From: Apostichopus japonicus
Lineage: Eukaryota > Echinodermata > Holothuroidea > Aspidochirotida > Stichopodidae
Reading direction: 5' to 3'
Length of the DNA: 64,000 nt
Assembly (NCBI RefSeq): GCF_037975245.1
Contig: NC_092567.1
Span: 16,423,876 to 16,487,875 of the forward strand
Each line of letters begins with the position of its first letter. Position 1 is the first letter of the stretch. A program made the position numbers and the translations under genes. The notes under the pieces are model-generated. The model saw only the letters and a list, made by a program, of their open reading frames with translations. It was not told where the DNA came from and did not search any database. Shown here in pieces: positions 50,588 to 61,669 of this stretch.

Positions 50588-53500
50588 ACATACATAATAA
50601 TACATACATCATAATACTTTTACATGATAATATTTACCAACAAATAATTTTCTTTCATTGTGGTTTCAATTATTGGAACAACCAGCTCCTCGTTATTTCT
50701 GCAACAAATACTAAACATATCTATTTATTTATATAAATATATATAAATACATAATAATACTTTTACATGATAATATTTACCAACAAAATCATTTTCTTTC
50801 ATTGTGGTTTCAATTATTGCAACAATCAGCTACTCGTTATTTCTGCAAGAAATATTAAATCATGTTTGATATCTAGAGTAAGGCAAATCAGTCACCAAAA
50901 CAGAACTAGTATTGTTCGATACAGGTGAAAAACGCCTACAGTGGAATTACGACCTTCCTTGCCGGTTTCGAACCTCTGGACATACAATCAGGGTCCATAG
51001 CCTATAGTAGTTTGGGTGTCCGCATATAAAGCGGGAGGCCCGGGTTCGAATCCCGGTGGAGGCTGGAAGTTTTTTCACTGTTCTGGATTTTCCAACTCAT
51101 TACGTTTCAATATGCAGAGATGAGAAATCTTCTAAATCTAAATCTAATTCTAAATCTTCTAAAGGGATGGTTTAAAAAGTTTCCATCTAGTTGTACCTTT
51201 ATATGTAACCATGTTCCCTTTCTTTAAAGCCATGCTTCGTGAGGTGTAAATGGTCACTACGGTCATTGCTATTTCCTTAGAAAGTAATCTTACAAAATAA
51301 AGAACAAAAGCTTAACATATATTTACGAGTAATATCTACCAGATGTGTCTTTTTGTTATTCCTTTCATCATCTAATGGTGACTGATTCGACTGTCATCCT
51401 GATATATTTCTAAGGATTTATTATAAAGATCCATTATCTGGTCTCTTTCTGACACCACACCGTTTTCTGTCAACGTTACACGTTATGAAATGATCTCAAA
51501 ACTTAAGTGAGAGGCAAAACATTGCAAAATAAAGTTACCTGTAATATCCACCAGATGTATCTTTCTTGATTCCTTTAATCATCTCCTGGTGACTGATTCG
51601 AAACTCCTTCCCCGCGTACAGCATTGTCACAAGGTTTGCATGCATAGAGTGACTGTGTATTACAGCTCCAGCATCTGTATATCAATCATATGTTTAATAA
51701 GAATGGTAACAACATAGGAAATGTGTTGACCAGACAGGCAAACAGTGTTTCAACTGCATGCCGTCTTGATTAAAACCAACATGTATGAGGTCATTCGACA
51801 GCTTCAATATTTTAGAGTTGACATTTGCTAATATAAACACTGTAATAAAAGACAACAATGCTCACTTTAAAAAAAAATTAAATGCATTCCAAACATTGTA
51901 AATAATACAAACTTAGTATTATAACCTTTTTATAACAAAATAAAAGTTTGTAATAAAAAATTTAGACAAATTAATGACTTAATTTGTGTGGTATGTATGG
52001 CTTCCGTACAGAACACAGCTTGATAGCCAAAACCGATTGTTTTTGTCTTTGGTTCTGTACGTCTATTACTTCCTTAGGCAGAGCAGTTTTTCTGATATTC
52101 TTATTTTTTCAGAAATATTGTTAATCTATTTACTCCTGTCTTGCCAGCAGCTTTGTTGTTGAAATATAATCTTTGAACTATAATATGGAATAAAGTATAT
52201 TAAACCAGAACCATTACAACATATTTAATACCTCTCATTCTATATGCAGCAAGAAACAATGGAGTGCATTGACTCTTCCTCCATTTCTTTGAAGAAGGTG
52301 GTCCTGACAGCTCATCTCCGGCCAGATTGATGACGTATAAATCATCACCCTGCGAAAGATACTAATGTTAAGTATCACAAACGGAAATTTAAATCAACTC
52401 AAAGGCAAAAATTAAGAAAGCAGTGGTTTTGAATAGTCGTCGGCTATATGCCCGCTTGTAAAGAAATGAATATAAGCAATCATAAGAAAACTAAACTAAC
52501 TACACATCCTAGGAACAATATTATCATCACCTGAAACCAATTCCAAAAGGAAACATGCAATGGACATCATTTTGACATCATAACAATTACTTAAACATTA
52601 CTTAAAGTACAAGTAGTTGCGACCATTACGTCATCGGCACGTCTACCTATAACAACAACTTCAAACTAAATATTGACTATTGACTATACACTTTTAACTA
52701 CCAAACATATACTGCTTTAAGTTGTGAGGTACTATATGGCTTGGAACCTCTAAAAGCGTAGTACATGACTACAAAATGTATGGTGCAATTACTGCAGATA
52801 ATTGAAGTTGGTTGAAATGAAGGATATTATTTTCAACTATTAACATACCATTCCTTTGAGATTAAATCAGCAATCATAAAAATAACTTGTGTATATGAAA
52901 CAAGACTGCCGTTAAAATACATCCTTTTAAGGAACAAGAGAATATTAACTCAAAGTAGACATGAGTGTGCCTTTAACACAGTGAAGTTTAACAACGGTTG
53001 GCCTACACGTCAATTATAAGAAAAGTCCACAGTCTACTATCAATATAGAATCCCTCAATATATACACTGAATTGGGTCTCACTAACGTTCCATGGGAGCC
53101 GCCATTTTGAATAAATAAGAGGGCGCTCTCCCATAATGTTATATCCCTCACGTGGATACACGTTCCACGGTGAAACTACAATTCAAAATTATCTTTAAAC
53201 CATTATACCCACTTAAAATATCTTTTTGATATTGTACAGAGGAACATAATCTAAGCATTCTAGTAAAATTTGCATTCAATTCCTTTGTACCGTTTTTGAG
53301 ATATTGACAGTAAAAGTTATCTGATATTCTACAAAAGTGAACTCGAAGCACATGTGTGATGTCATAGTTGCACACTGACAAATAATGTTTTGTTTCTCTT
53401 TAATTTTCAGTCTATTGATTTGACCTTGGATTGGATGGTTACTAGTTTGTCTAAAGGGGATGTGAAGTTTATAAAATACCAAGACCAATCATGTCATCGG

Positions 53501-53906
53501 CTCCACTTTGCATGGTACGCCGAGGCTCCTTCACACTCTGAAGGTATCGAGTCATATGTAGTGTACCCAACATACCGATTCGTGTTTTATAATCTGTGCA
53601 TTTAGCAGCTGATTTCATGAGGCAATGTTTGACTCTAAATTACCTCTAATCTTTCCTTCTGTACTCCGGAAGGAGTTACGTAAATTTCATCCCTGTTGAA
53701 CAGAAGAAAAGGCTCTGTTAGTAAAAAAAAATAGCACGATTTTTAAGAAATTTTCTAAATGTAGAGTTGTTTTTGTAATATAAGCATTAATTATCCTACC
53801 TTTGTTTTATAGATATACTTCCACCAGTACCGGTCACCCATCCATGATGATAGAATACCCTACATAACTCTGGAATGATATTGCGAGGATGATCTTTTAG
53901 CAGCGT
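47882..53906 (-). CDS. APIP: APIP: methylthioribulose-1-phosphate dehydratase
   Basis: This cytosolic enzyme of methionine salvage dehydrates 5-methylthioribulose-1-phosphate; it belongs to the class II aldolase/adducin family. Coding exons: 53800-53906 ([20 protein letters not shown], then [11 protein letters not shown]), 53644-53692 ([16 protein letters not shown]), 52232-52349 ([19 protein letters not shown]), 51539-51674 ([14 protein letters not shown] and [18 protein letters not shown]), exon 5 (three candidates, below), 48986-49092 ([20 protein letters not shown]) and 47882-47972 ([22 protein letters not shown] stop). All phases agree. Zinc ligands HSH and the His of RQHG are present, as are Glu in HQEM and Cys in SQCTP. 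About 222 residues are accounted for against 242 in human APIP, so roughly 20 N-terminal residues are missing. They may lie in an unseen upstream exon, or the frame may extend through the CAG at 53907 to an in-frame ATG near 53938 or 54116. Confidence 0.95.
48062..48079. repeat. Poly(A) tract in the last APIP intron
   Basis: A run of about 16 A residues on the + strand. Simple repeat. Confidence 0.7.
50322..50382 (-). CDS. APIP: APIP exon 5, copy A (open, closest to consensus)
   Basis: 61 nt, completing Arg from the previous exon and then reading [20 protein letters not shown] to a GTAAAT donor, phase 0. This best matches the family words VVPIIENT and KDL. Its acceptor is TATATATATGCAG: the (TA)n expansion abuts it and has replaced the pyrimidine tract, so splicing may be weakened. 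Confidence 0.85.
50388..50590. repeat. (TA)n microsatellite between exon 5 copies A and B
   Basis: About 200 bp of TA repeats with a few TG and AAATA interruptions. It separates two tandem exon copies and accounts for the larger A-B spacing (316 bp) compared with B-C (143 bp). Confidence 0.95.
50638..50698 (-). CDS. APIP: APIP exon 5, copy B (open)
   Basis: 61 nt with the same phases as copy A. It reads [20 protein letters not shown], with a good acceptor (TTTGTTGCAG) and a GTAAAT donor. Compared with copy A, the family-conserved Asn of ENT is Thr and the Asp of KENDLL is Tyr. It is usable as an alternative exon. Confidence 0.75.
50781..50842 (-). pseudogene. APIP: APIP exon 5, copy C (dead)
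   Basis: 62 nt. It reads NNE and then TAG, followed by [13 protein letters not shown], with one extra T before the donor that shifts the frame. Splice sites look intact, so inclusion would truncate the enzyme. It shares the ETTM words with copy B, so B and C are the closest pair. Confidence 0.85.
50991..51066 (+). pseudogene. tRNA-like sequence (tRNA pseudogene or SINE head)
   Basis: It shows a perfect T-arm (CCGGG TTCGAAT CCCGG) with a pol III B-box, and an anticodon stem TCCGC/GCGGG with a seven-base loop. An A-box-like TAGCCTATAGTAGTTTGGG lies upstream. The acceptor stem does not pair well, so a functional tRNA is unlikely. It lies in APIP intron 4, antisense to APIP. Confidence 0.45.
51327..51392 (-). 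pseudogene. APIP: Dead partial copy of APIP exon 4
   Basis: A 66-bp stretch 212 bp downstream of the end of exon 4 (in APIP orientation) matches its last part at about 80-85%. It carries the segment for [19 protein letters not shown] with an in-frame TAG right after Ser-His-His, a frame change and no GT donor. The functional exon 4 (51539-51674) is intact. Confidence 0.8.
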
Positions 53907-54386
53907 CTGAAGAAAAAAAGTCTCGTTGGTCAATGACATAAGTCTTCTCGTAATAAGAAAAAATGTTGTTTGATAAGCAGCCTCCCATCGAATCCACCTT
54001 GGATGTGGGGTCATTCCACTTTGGATGTGGGGTGATTCCACTTTGATTGCGGGGTGTAACATTTCATTTTCTGGCTGAATGCAGTTAAGTTGTTCATTTT
54101 CAGTCATTTTCAGCAATAACTATTGAATCAAATCAAATGAATCATAGTTGCTATGCTACTTCAAAGCGTTTTTTAGAAAGACTATGGTTTGGATACAGTG
54201 ACACATAACTATAGAGTACAGTACACAAGCTCAGGGCACAATTTAAAGGAACTGTTCAATGAAGAATTAGCGTTGATGCCCAATCTGATGACAGCATAAT
54301 TTTTAACCAATATCTGTTGGTAGCAATAATCAATTGAGTGTTAATTCCCTGGACGAAACGGCAGTCGTTCCAATACAGCTGAGCTA

Positions 54387-54616
54387 ATGTATGTATTTTA
54401 GATCCTCCTGCAAGTAGGAACCCGCGAAGAAGACATCATTGGCTTATCAAAGTCGCAGGCTGACCGAGGTCAGTCTCTTAGATTCATATTTAACGTCTAT
54501 GATTATGAGTTGTCAACAACTCTGTAACTGGACGACATACATTAATCTTGGAGTGACTCGAACTTGGGACCTTATGATTGAAAGGCACCGACGTTAACCA
54601 CTGAGCTAACACTCCT
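54387..54616 (-). mobile_element. tRNA-derived SINE, copy 2
   Basis: On the minus strand it opens GGAGTGTTAGCTCAGTGGT (A-box), then GGTCCCAAGTTCGAGTCAC (B-box), then the family body, and ends in an ATACATTA-type tail. It is directly followed by copy 3 in the same orientation. Confidence 0.85.
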
Positions 54617-54617
54617 A

Positions 54618-54856
54618 TAATGTATGTATTTTAGATCCTCCTGCAAGCAGGAACTCGCGAAGAAGCCATCATTGGCTTATCAAGGCCGCAAGCTGACCGA
54701 AGTCAATCTCTTGATTCATATTTAGCGTCCATGATTATGAATTGCAAATTGTCAACAACTATGTAACTGGACGACATACATTAATCTTGGAGCAAGTCGA
54801 ACTCGGGACCTTATGATCGAAATGCACCGCCGTTAACCACTGAGCTAACACTCCTA
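54618..54856 (-). mobile_element. tRNA-derived SINE, copy 3
   Basis: Tandem partner of copy 2, with the same head (TTAGCTCAGTGGTTAACGG), B-box and body. The phrase aatgtatgtattttagatcc starts both copies, so the pair may come from one insertion into the tail of the other or from a tandem duplication. Confidence 0.85.
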
Positions 54857-56032
54857 ATAATAACACAGGAAACCTTTGTAAATTTGTGTTTGTATTGTCT
54901 CTGGCCTACGTTACTACGTAACGGTATGTCTTACAGTAACCTTAGCTCAATTTTACAAGACTGCCTTTATAGGCATACAATAGTTGTTCTTGTGAAAAAT
55001 TGGGAAACCTATACATGACATTCCGTATTCAATCAAATTTCTCCACTCCTGACCTAATTTTCAACGACTTCTAAAAATGTCATGTTATGGCCGAATAATG
55101 ATAGCCTAGCTAACATGGAACAGATTGTATGCCAACCCGCAATTTTTGGTAGACCATGACGTTGAACAGCCAATAGCCAATTCCTGTAAGTAATCATTCA
55201 ACCCGTATGGAAACGTTTGGCGACATTTGTCGCATTAAACATTGCGCATTACATATACCGGCCATTTTCCGATACTATGATACAAGCTCATTCATTTGGG
55301 CACGTTCCACTTACGTGATGAGTGGTTAGGACACACAGACACAATATTAGATGTATGTATACATTGTGATCATCACTGTACTATCTAACACTGCCATGCA
55401 CCAGTATCTATGCCTTATTATTTCTATTTCGTGTTTTACTTCATTTACAGCAAACAAATCATTTCAGCAGGTGTTATTGCACGGATATGTTGACCGCCAT
55501 CCAAGTAGGCCTACTATACTAGGCTACTACTAGGCTTAACGTTAAGGAAATAGCGAAGTATGTTACGCTAATATGTCTAAGATTATGGATAGTTAATTTC
55601 AATAGTACCTTGAGTAATTGCTACCTTCCTATACCATATTAATTAATACACTAGGTGCACTAACCATGCCTCGCAGTGATATTTTTGTATATCTTCAGTG
55701 ACTGAAATTTCCGTTTAATCTTAAAGCAACCGCATTCGTTCGGCAAACGTGATGTTGTGTTAGACTGCTATTACAAGTCTGTCGATACACATTGCATGTA
55801 CATACATCACAGAAGTTCAACACACAGAAGCTACTTTGCACCTAATGGCCATGACACTGACTGACCAGTGTAATACCTAATACAATAACTCGAATAAAGG
55901 TTGCCAGTGTGAAAGCCAAATCCGGTCAACCAGAAACTGGAATATCAATAACAAGTAAAAAGACAAACCACGTGTCCTTTGAAGCAGAACTAATTGACGT
56001 TCAAATATATAGGCTACATATTTATATATATG

Positions 56033-56121
<89 letters not shown>

Positions 56122-56178
56122 TATATAGTTATATATCTATATATCTTTATATATATCTATTGTATCTATATATATATT

Positions 56179-56211
<33 letters not shown>

Positions 56212-56401
56212 CTATATATATATATATTTATATATCTAAATATCTTTAAATAAATATCTATATATCTCTATATCTTTCTATATATATATATATATATGCC
56301 TATATATATGTCTATATTATATATATATATATATTTCTTTAAATATATATCTTTATATATCTATATATATCTTTAAATATATATATATGTATATATATAT
56401 C

Positions 56402-56433
<32 letters not shown>

Positions 56434-57661
56434 GATATATATATAATTCAAGGTTACAATGACATTTATCTGGAATTTTTAGCAAAACATTGTCATCTTC
56501 GAGCTATTACATTGCATACCTAAAAATCGCAATACTCAATTGTGCATTCCTTCAAATCTGCACAATATTTATAAAATTTCAGCAGGGGATGAATTCATTT
56601 CCTCACTTCCAGGGTAAATGCGAAGGCATAATCTCGTGCTTTTTGGATTTATATTTAGTTTGCGTCTTGTAAGACAGAAACATTGCATTATGTTTATCTT
56701 ATAGTAATTGCTGATTGCTTATTCGAACGTAGCAAATGGCGTTTAAAGATTATTTCACCCTTGATGAAATCGGTATGACATTCCAAGATTTAAATAAGGT
56801 TACTCTACTGACCAAAAAGCATTAATTCTTAATACTCAAATATAAAGTGAATACTAAAGTATACACTGGCCCACACTCCCATTAGTCGGCGAAACTGGGG
56901 AGGAATTAGTCATCTGCACCGGAACCAAGATTTTTTAGCCATTCGGTTGAATTTATAGTTTGGCCCCCTTACCTTTGATAGCCCGTACACGTCACTATAG
57001 GCGTGATAGTCAAGTATATACAGTGAAGACGGAAGCATTACTGGATTACATGATCTATAGAGAAGAACTGCCAAATACACTGTAGTATTTATTGTACACT
57101 GAGTCAGCAAGCCGACTTTTGAATAATGAAGATCCGTTTAATACATATGCAACAATTCTGAGAAAATGAGGTGTATGTAAACTGAATACTGAACATTTAC
57201 TAATCTAAAATAATACATGTTATCATCTTTCTAATACCTTCGGATTTACATAGTTACGTCTATTGGACTTTAGTAGGATTAAATGTTAGATTTTCGGTAA
57301 GAAATATAATGTTCATAGTGGAATGTCTTATGCTATGGGTAATTAAAATCAGTATTAAGTTACTGCTTGTTCTTACGATTCATTCGGGTTCTTGCTTGTT
57401 ATTAAAGTTATGTCATTTCCAGTTTCTTCTTTCAAGTTCGAAAAGACTTTACGTAAATGTACAAATGATAAGCGAAAGATGATTTTAATACAGATGGCGG
57501 AGAAGGATCAAATGGAATAAGTGACATTATTTTACCTCCTTATTTTTGTTGCGCCCTGAATCTACTGAACGCTTTGGTAAGATGATGAATTTACGGGAAA
57601 TGAAGACCCAGACAAGGCCAGTACTTGTGATACAGTTGCTTCCTTAAGTAGTGCAATTTTA
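54857..57661. other. Region upstream of APIP, gene-poor
   Basis: It should contain the APIP promoter and perhaps its first exon, but I could not identify an exon with an ATG that joins in phase 0. A good minus-strand donor lies at about 55312 (CAC then GTAAGTGG), with no ATG close by. A long TA microsatellite is listed separately. Confidence 0.4.
56015..56440. repeat. (TA)n-rich microsatellite
   Basis: About 420 bp of TA repeats interrupted by ATATCT and ATAAAT words. No coding meaning, although it gives Ile/Tyr-rich open frames. Confidence 0.95.
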
Positions 57662-58750
57662 AGAAACGCTTAATTTTGATATTTTGATCCGACCACGATA
57701 CACCGAATGGTAAGTCTCTGTATCTCCAGCTACCAAGGCGAAGGCCCTTTGTCTTTTCCGGATTCAACTTCGCCCCGGTAGCTCTCTCAAAGATAGATAA
57801 ATCCTGCGAGAGGGCACGAAAGGACCCCAGACTCGAAACAACACACGTGATGTCATCGGCATATTGAACGCATTTCACTTTGGCACCCCCTGGCACAACG
57901 AATGGAACAAGTCTGGAGTCCCTTCCAAAAGACGGGAGAGAGACTCGCTAAACAAAACATAAAGTAATGGAGACAGAGGGCACCCCTGGTGCACCCCCTC
58001 TCTAAGTTAAAAAACCTCTGAATGAAACCCATTACGATTACAGAACTTAAACTTTCCTGAAACAAAACAGAAATCCATATACGAAAATTTGGGTGCAACT
58101 GAAACACCTCCCATACATTCCTAAAACAACCAAGATCCACCATGCCAAAGGCCTTCTGATGATCAAGATACCAATGCACATGATAAATCATGCTCAATAA
58201 CAAAGTCAGTCAAGTCGCGCATCAACCAAAAGTTATCCTGAGGGCATCTTTCCTGTTAGGCCTCACCCACGTGTACCCCGTACTACACGGTGCATATGCC
58301 TTCAGAAATCGGCTAAAAGGTGTGCCGAAGTGAATTTGTCCAGTTCTGTGATCCCAGCGTCAGGACTAGCAGACACGGAAGCCCCGAGTCTGTCAAGACC
58401 CAAGACTAGGACATAGTTAAAGTCTCCGACCATGACACATGGTGCACTACCAGGAACAAAGGATCTCAGCGGGTCAAAAAATTCTCGTCTAGCAGAAGAC
58501 TGATTGGGAGCATACACATTTCAAAGGCATATATTACCCTGTTGATGCTTGAAAATAATGCAAACCTATCGGCCCTTGTGGCACAACCAGCCTGACGAGA
58601 TGCCAGTGCCACAAGATGAGTACGAACCAACGAAGCATACAGCCCATCACCCCACTCATAAGCCCATAGAGGAACATCTTCTTCCAAAATGTGTGTTTTT
58701 TGTAGGCAAACGCTGTCGACCTCCATTGACTTACACTACTGGAATATGCG
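57662..58750 (-). mobile_element. Family A LINE, 3'-side part of a copy split by family B
   Basis: It holds RT sequence (57670-58240, including YADD read at about 57855) joined to endonuclease sequence (58241-58750) by an internal deletion. ORF2 is frameshifted. It stops at 58750, where family B begins, and resumes at 63155. The 3' end of the element is missing at 57662. Confidence 0.85.
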
Positions 58751-59025
58751 TGTGCTTTTTACGTGCTAAGAAACGGACACGGACCAAAGGTCAACAAAAC
58801 CAAAAACAAACCCAGTCTGTAAAGCAACAACTGAAACCCATCAATCTCCCACTAACGCAGCGTTTAACGTGACGCGAAAAGGGCACGGACCCAAAGGCCA
58901 ACAGAAGCAAAACAAATAAAACACTACAAACAGGCCCCAAAAAGCCAACCCCAAACCACAAAGAGAAAAATTAAACCAACCTATAATATGTAACGACCAC
59001 ACAGCCCCCACACCTACCAACTAAC

Positions 59026-61667
59026 TCAAAATTTCATCCGGGGTACGCCGTCCCGATAGTAGACGACGGGCTTGCGCCAGCGTCTACGAAAGGCAGTGTC
59101 GGGAAGCCGTGCATGGTCCGCCTCCATGCGCAACCTGATGTCACTCTGCACGAGGGGGACAACATCCTCTGCCCTCCAGACGTCCCCGTCGAAAACTAGG
59201 CGGCATCTGCTGTTCCAGATGTGTCTCCTGATGACAGCGGCAAACAACAACAGCAGATCCCTAACCCAGGTTGGGCACACAGGGGGCAACAAACCATACA
59301 AAACAAAATCACTACTAATGGCCCACTGTGTGCAACCAATAACACCAATAACGAAGGCGTGAAACCAATCCCACACCAACCGGACAAAGGGACACTCCAG
59401 CAAAAGGTGTTGCATAGTCTCGATGGCTTTACAGCCCACACGGGGACAAATCCCATCACCTAATCGCCACCTGACTAGGCGAAAATGGTTAGTGATGAGG
59501 ACCCCATGTGCAATCCTCCACGCCAAGTCCCTGAGACGGCTATCTAGTGACTTGCAACACACAGACCGCCACACATCTGGAGAGATGGCGGTCCGGCAAG
59601 CCGACGGGCACACAGGCGCGAGCATTGAACGAAACAATGGTGGGTATAACACAGAGGGGGCCACGAAATCCAAAGCATCTGTCCAGCGAGGTACTAAGCG
59701 TTTCGCTGAAGAGAACATACAACAACGGGGAGAGGGGACAACCCTGACGGACTCCTCTTCGAACCGGGAAGGGACCAGAAGTTAATCCGTTAACAGTGAC
59801 AATGCTTGTGACGTCCCTGTATAGTAACGAGACCCAACGAATATATACGGAGTTCAATCCGAAGGACTCTAAGGTTCTGAACAGGAAGTCGTGATCTACC
59901 ATGTCAAAGGCCTTTTCCTGGTCCAGTGAGACCAGTGCACATGGCAAATCACGAACTTTAACAAACTCGATCAAGTCTCTCATCAACCAGAGGTTATGTT
60001 GAATACACTTGCCTCGCACAGCACAAGTCTGGAGAGGCCCTACAATATCCGGCATGACGTCCGATAAGCGATTTCCTAATGCTTTGGCCAGGATTTTGTA
60101 GTCCACATTTAACAGCGTTATTGGACGCCTATTTCTAGGGTCCAAAGGGTCTCCTGACTTTGGGAGGAGAACAATATTTCCAACCCGCTGTGTTTGGCTC
60201 ATGTAATTCAACTGGAAAGCGGTAGCGAACACATCTCTCAAGTCCCCACCGAGGACCTCCCAGAAGGTCCTATAGAACTCTGCCGGGAGACCATCGGGAC
60301 CGGGGGACTTTCCCTTCTTCATCGCTGCTACCGCTGTCCAGAGCTCACCAACGGAGAGATTGGAGCCCAAGCTATTATTTTTACTCTCAGGGGGGGCCTT
60401 GTCTATACCAGACAACAAGTCCTCCTGGAGATCCTCGCTAACAGCAGCCCTGGAGTACAGGTTCGAAAAGAACGACCCAAATACCCCTAGGACTGCCTGC
60501 GGGCTCTCCACGACGACCCCACCAGGATGACACACTGCCCGTATTCTGCGGTCAACCACAGACTTGGTGTCGTCCCGGTAAAAACGAATAGTGGGCTTCT
60601 CGTCCGCTTCAACAAACTGGATTCTGGCACGCACTCGGGCTCCGTGCAGTTTCTCATCGAGAAACACTCCAAGTGCATGCAGATCAGACGATGAACCATC
60701 CCTTGCTCTATTGCACAAGGAATGGAACTTGAATCTCCGTTGGTGAGCTCTCTTAACACAATACCTTATTGCGAACTGCTTGATGAGGGACTTGACCTCG
60801 TCCCACCAGACTAACGCATTGGGAAAAGCAGGCTTGAGGGACTGCCATCCTCTGTACTTCTCGACAAATTGCTCCTTGAAGTTTTGCTCTTTAACAATTT
60901 CCGTGTTCAGCCGCCAAAGTCCCTTCTCCACATGAAAGGACTCCGGCAGCTGTAAGCGCAAAACAACAGCGTCATGATCAGATAAAGGACATGAAATAAT
61001 CGAGCACCGAGATCAAGGAAACTTGCGCGGGGCATAAAACCTGTCGAGTCTGGATGAAACTGTTCCATCTGGTTTATGCCACGTACAAGTAACCACCTGG
61101 GGATTTTGGGACCTCCAAACATCCACAAGATCTCGGTGCTTGACAAACAAGCCTAGCTCAATCATGCCGGTGGTACAATTGGGGGACACTTTCCTCGAAC
61201 GTCTATCTAACGCAGAGTGAGGGACACAGTTAAAGTCCCCCCCCCCCCCAAGGATACAATTTGCCTTACCCGGTACAAAGGATGGCAACACCGTAAAGAA
61301 ATTTTTCCTACATGCTGGCCTGTTGGGGGCATACACATTGCAAACCACCAACTCACCCCGCGTGAGCCTTAAGTGTATGCACACCACCCGACCTTCATGG
61401 TCTTTCTCCACTTTTCCCACACAATGACACAGTTTTGGGGACACCAAAATTACAGTCCCGCAAGATGCCCCTGATCCAAAGGAGGCATAAAGGCCTCCTC
61501 CCCACTCCAAGGACCAAAGATGAACATCACTCTCACAAGATATGTGGGTCTCTTGCAAAAGGACCACATCCACTTGGAGCAACTTGCAGAACTGTAAAAT
61601 CCGTCGCCTTTTTGGGGTACCCCTCATCCCATTCACATTAAGGGTGACGAGGGATAAGGTGTCTTGG
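59026..61667 (-). pseudogene. Family B ORF2: endonuclease-RT, stop codon and internal deletion
   Basis: The endonuclease part (61667 down to about 60990) keeps QETH, NVYAPN, GDFN and SRLDRFYAP, but a TGA follows RKFP (at about 61016). The same frame then continues with CPLSDHDAVV, so this is a single nonsense change. The RT follows with KSPGPDGLPAEFYR, LLPKSGDPLDPRN, SLDQEKAFDMVD and RGVRQGCPLSPLLYVLFSETLS. Near 59715 the sequence jumps to the C-terminal part (LRDLAWRIAHG, CPRVGC then LLLECPF), with a deletion of about 250 codons that removes the YADD motif. It ends at 59026 (RMKF). Confidence 0.9.
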
Positions 61668-61669
61668 TG

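Noticed and set aside
50295-50736. Ile/Tyr-rich open frames on both strands
   Set aside because: Products of the (TA)n microsatellite within the APIP intron.
53405-53605. Plus-strand open stretch behind a TTTAATTTTCAG acceptor ([17 protein letters not shown]...)
   Set aside because: Lies antisense in an APIP intron, has no recognised family and no partner exon; too weak to call.
53907-54116. N-terminal extension of APIP as one continuous frame to an ATG at 54116
   Set aside because: The extension does not resemble APIP and contains a direct repeat (ttggatgtggggt). A CAG acceptor at 53907 makes an upstream exon more likely, so I left the start open.
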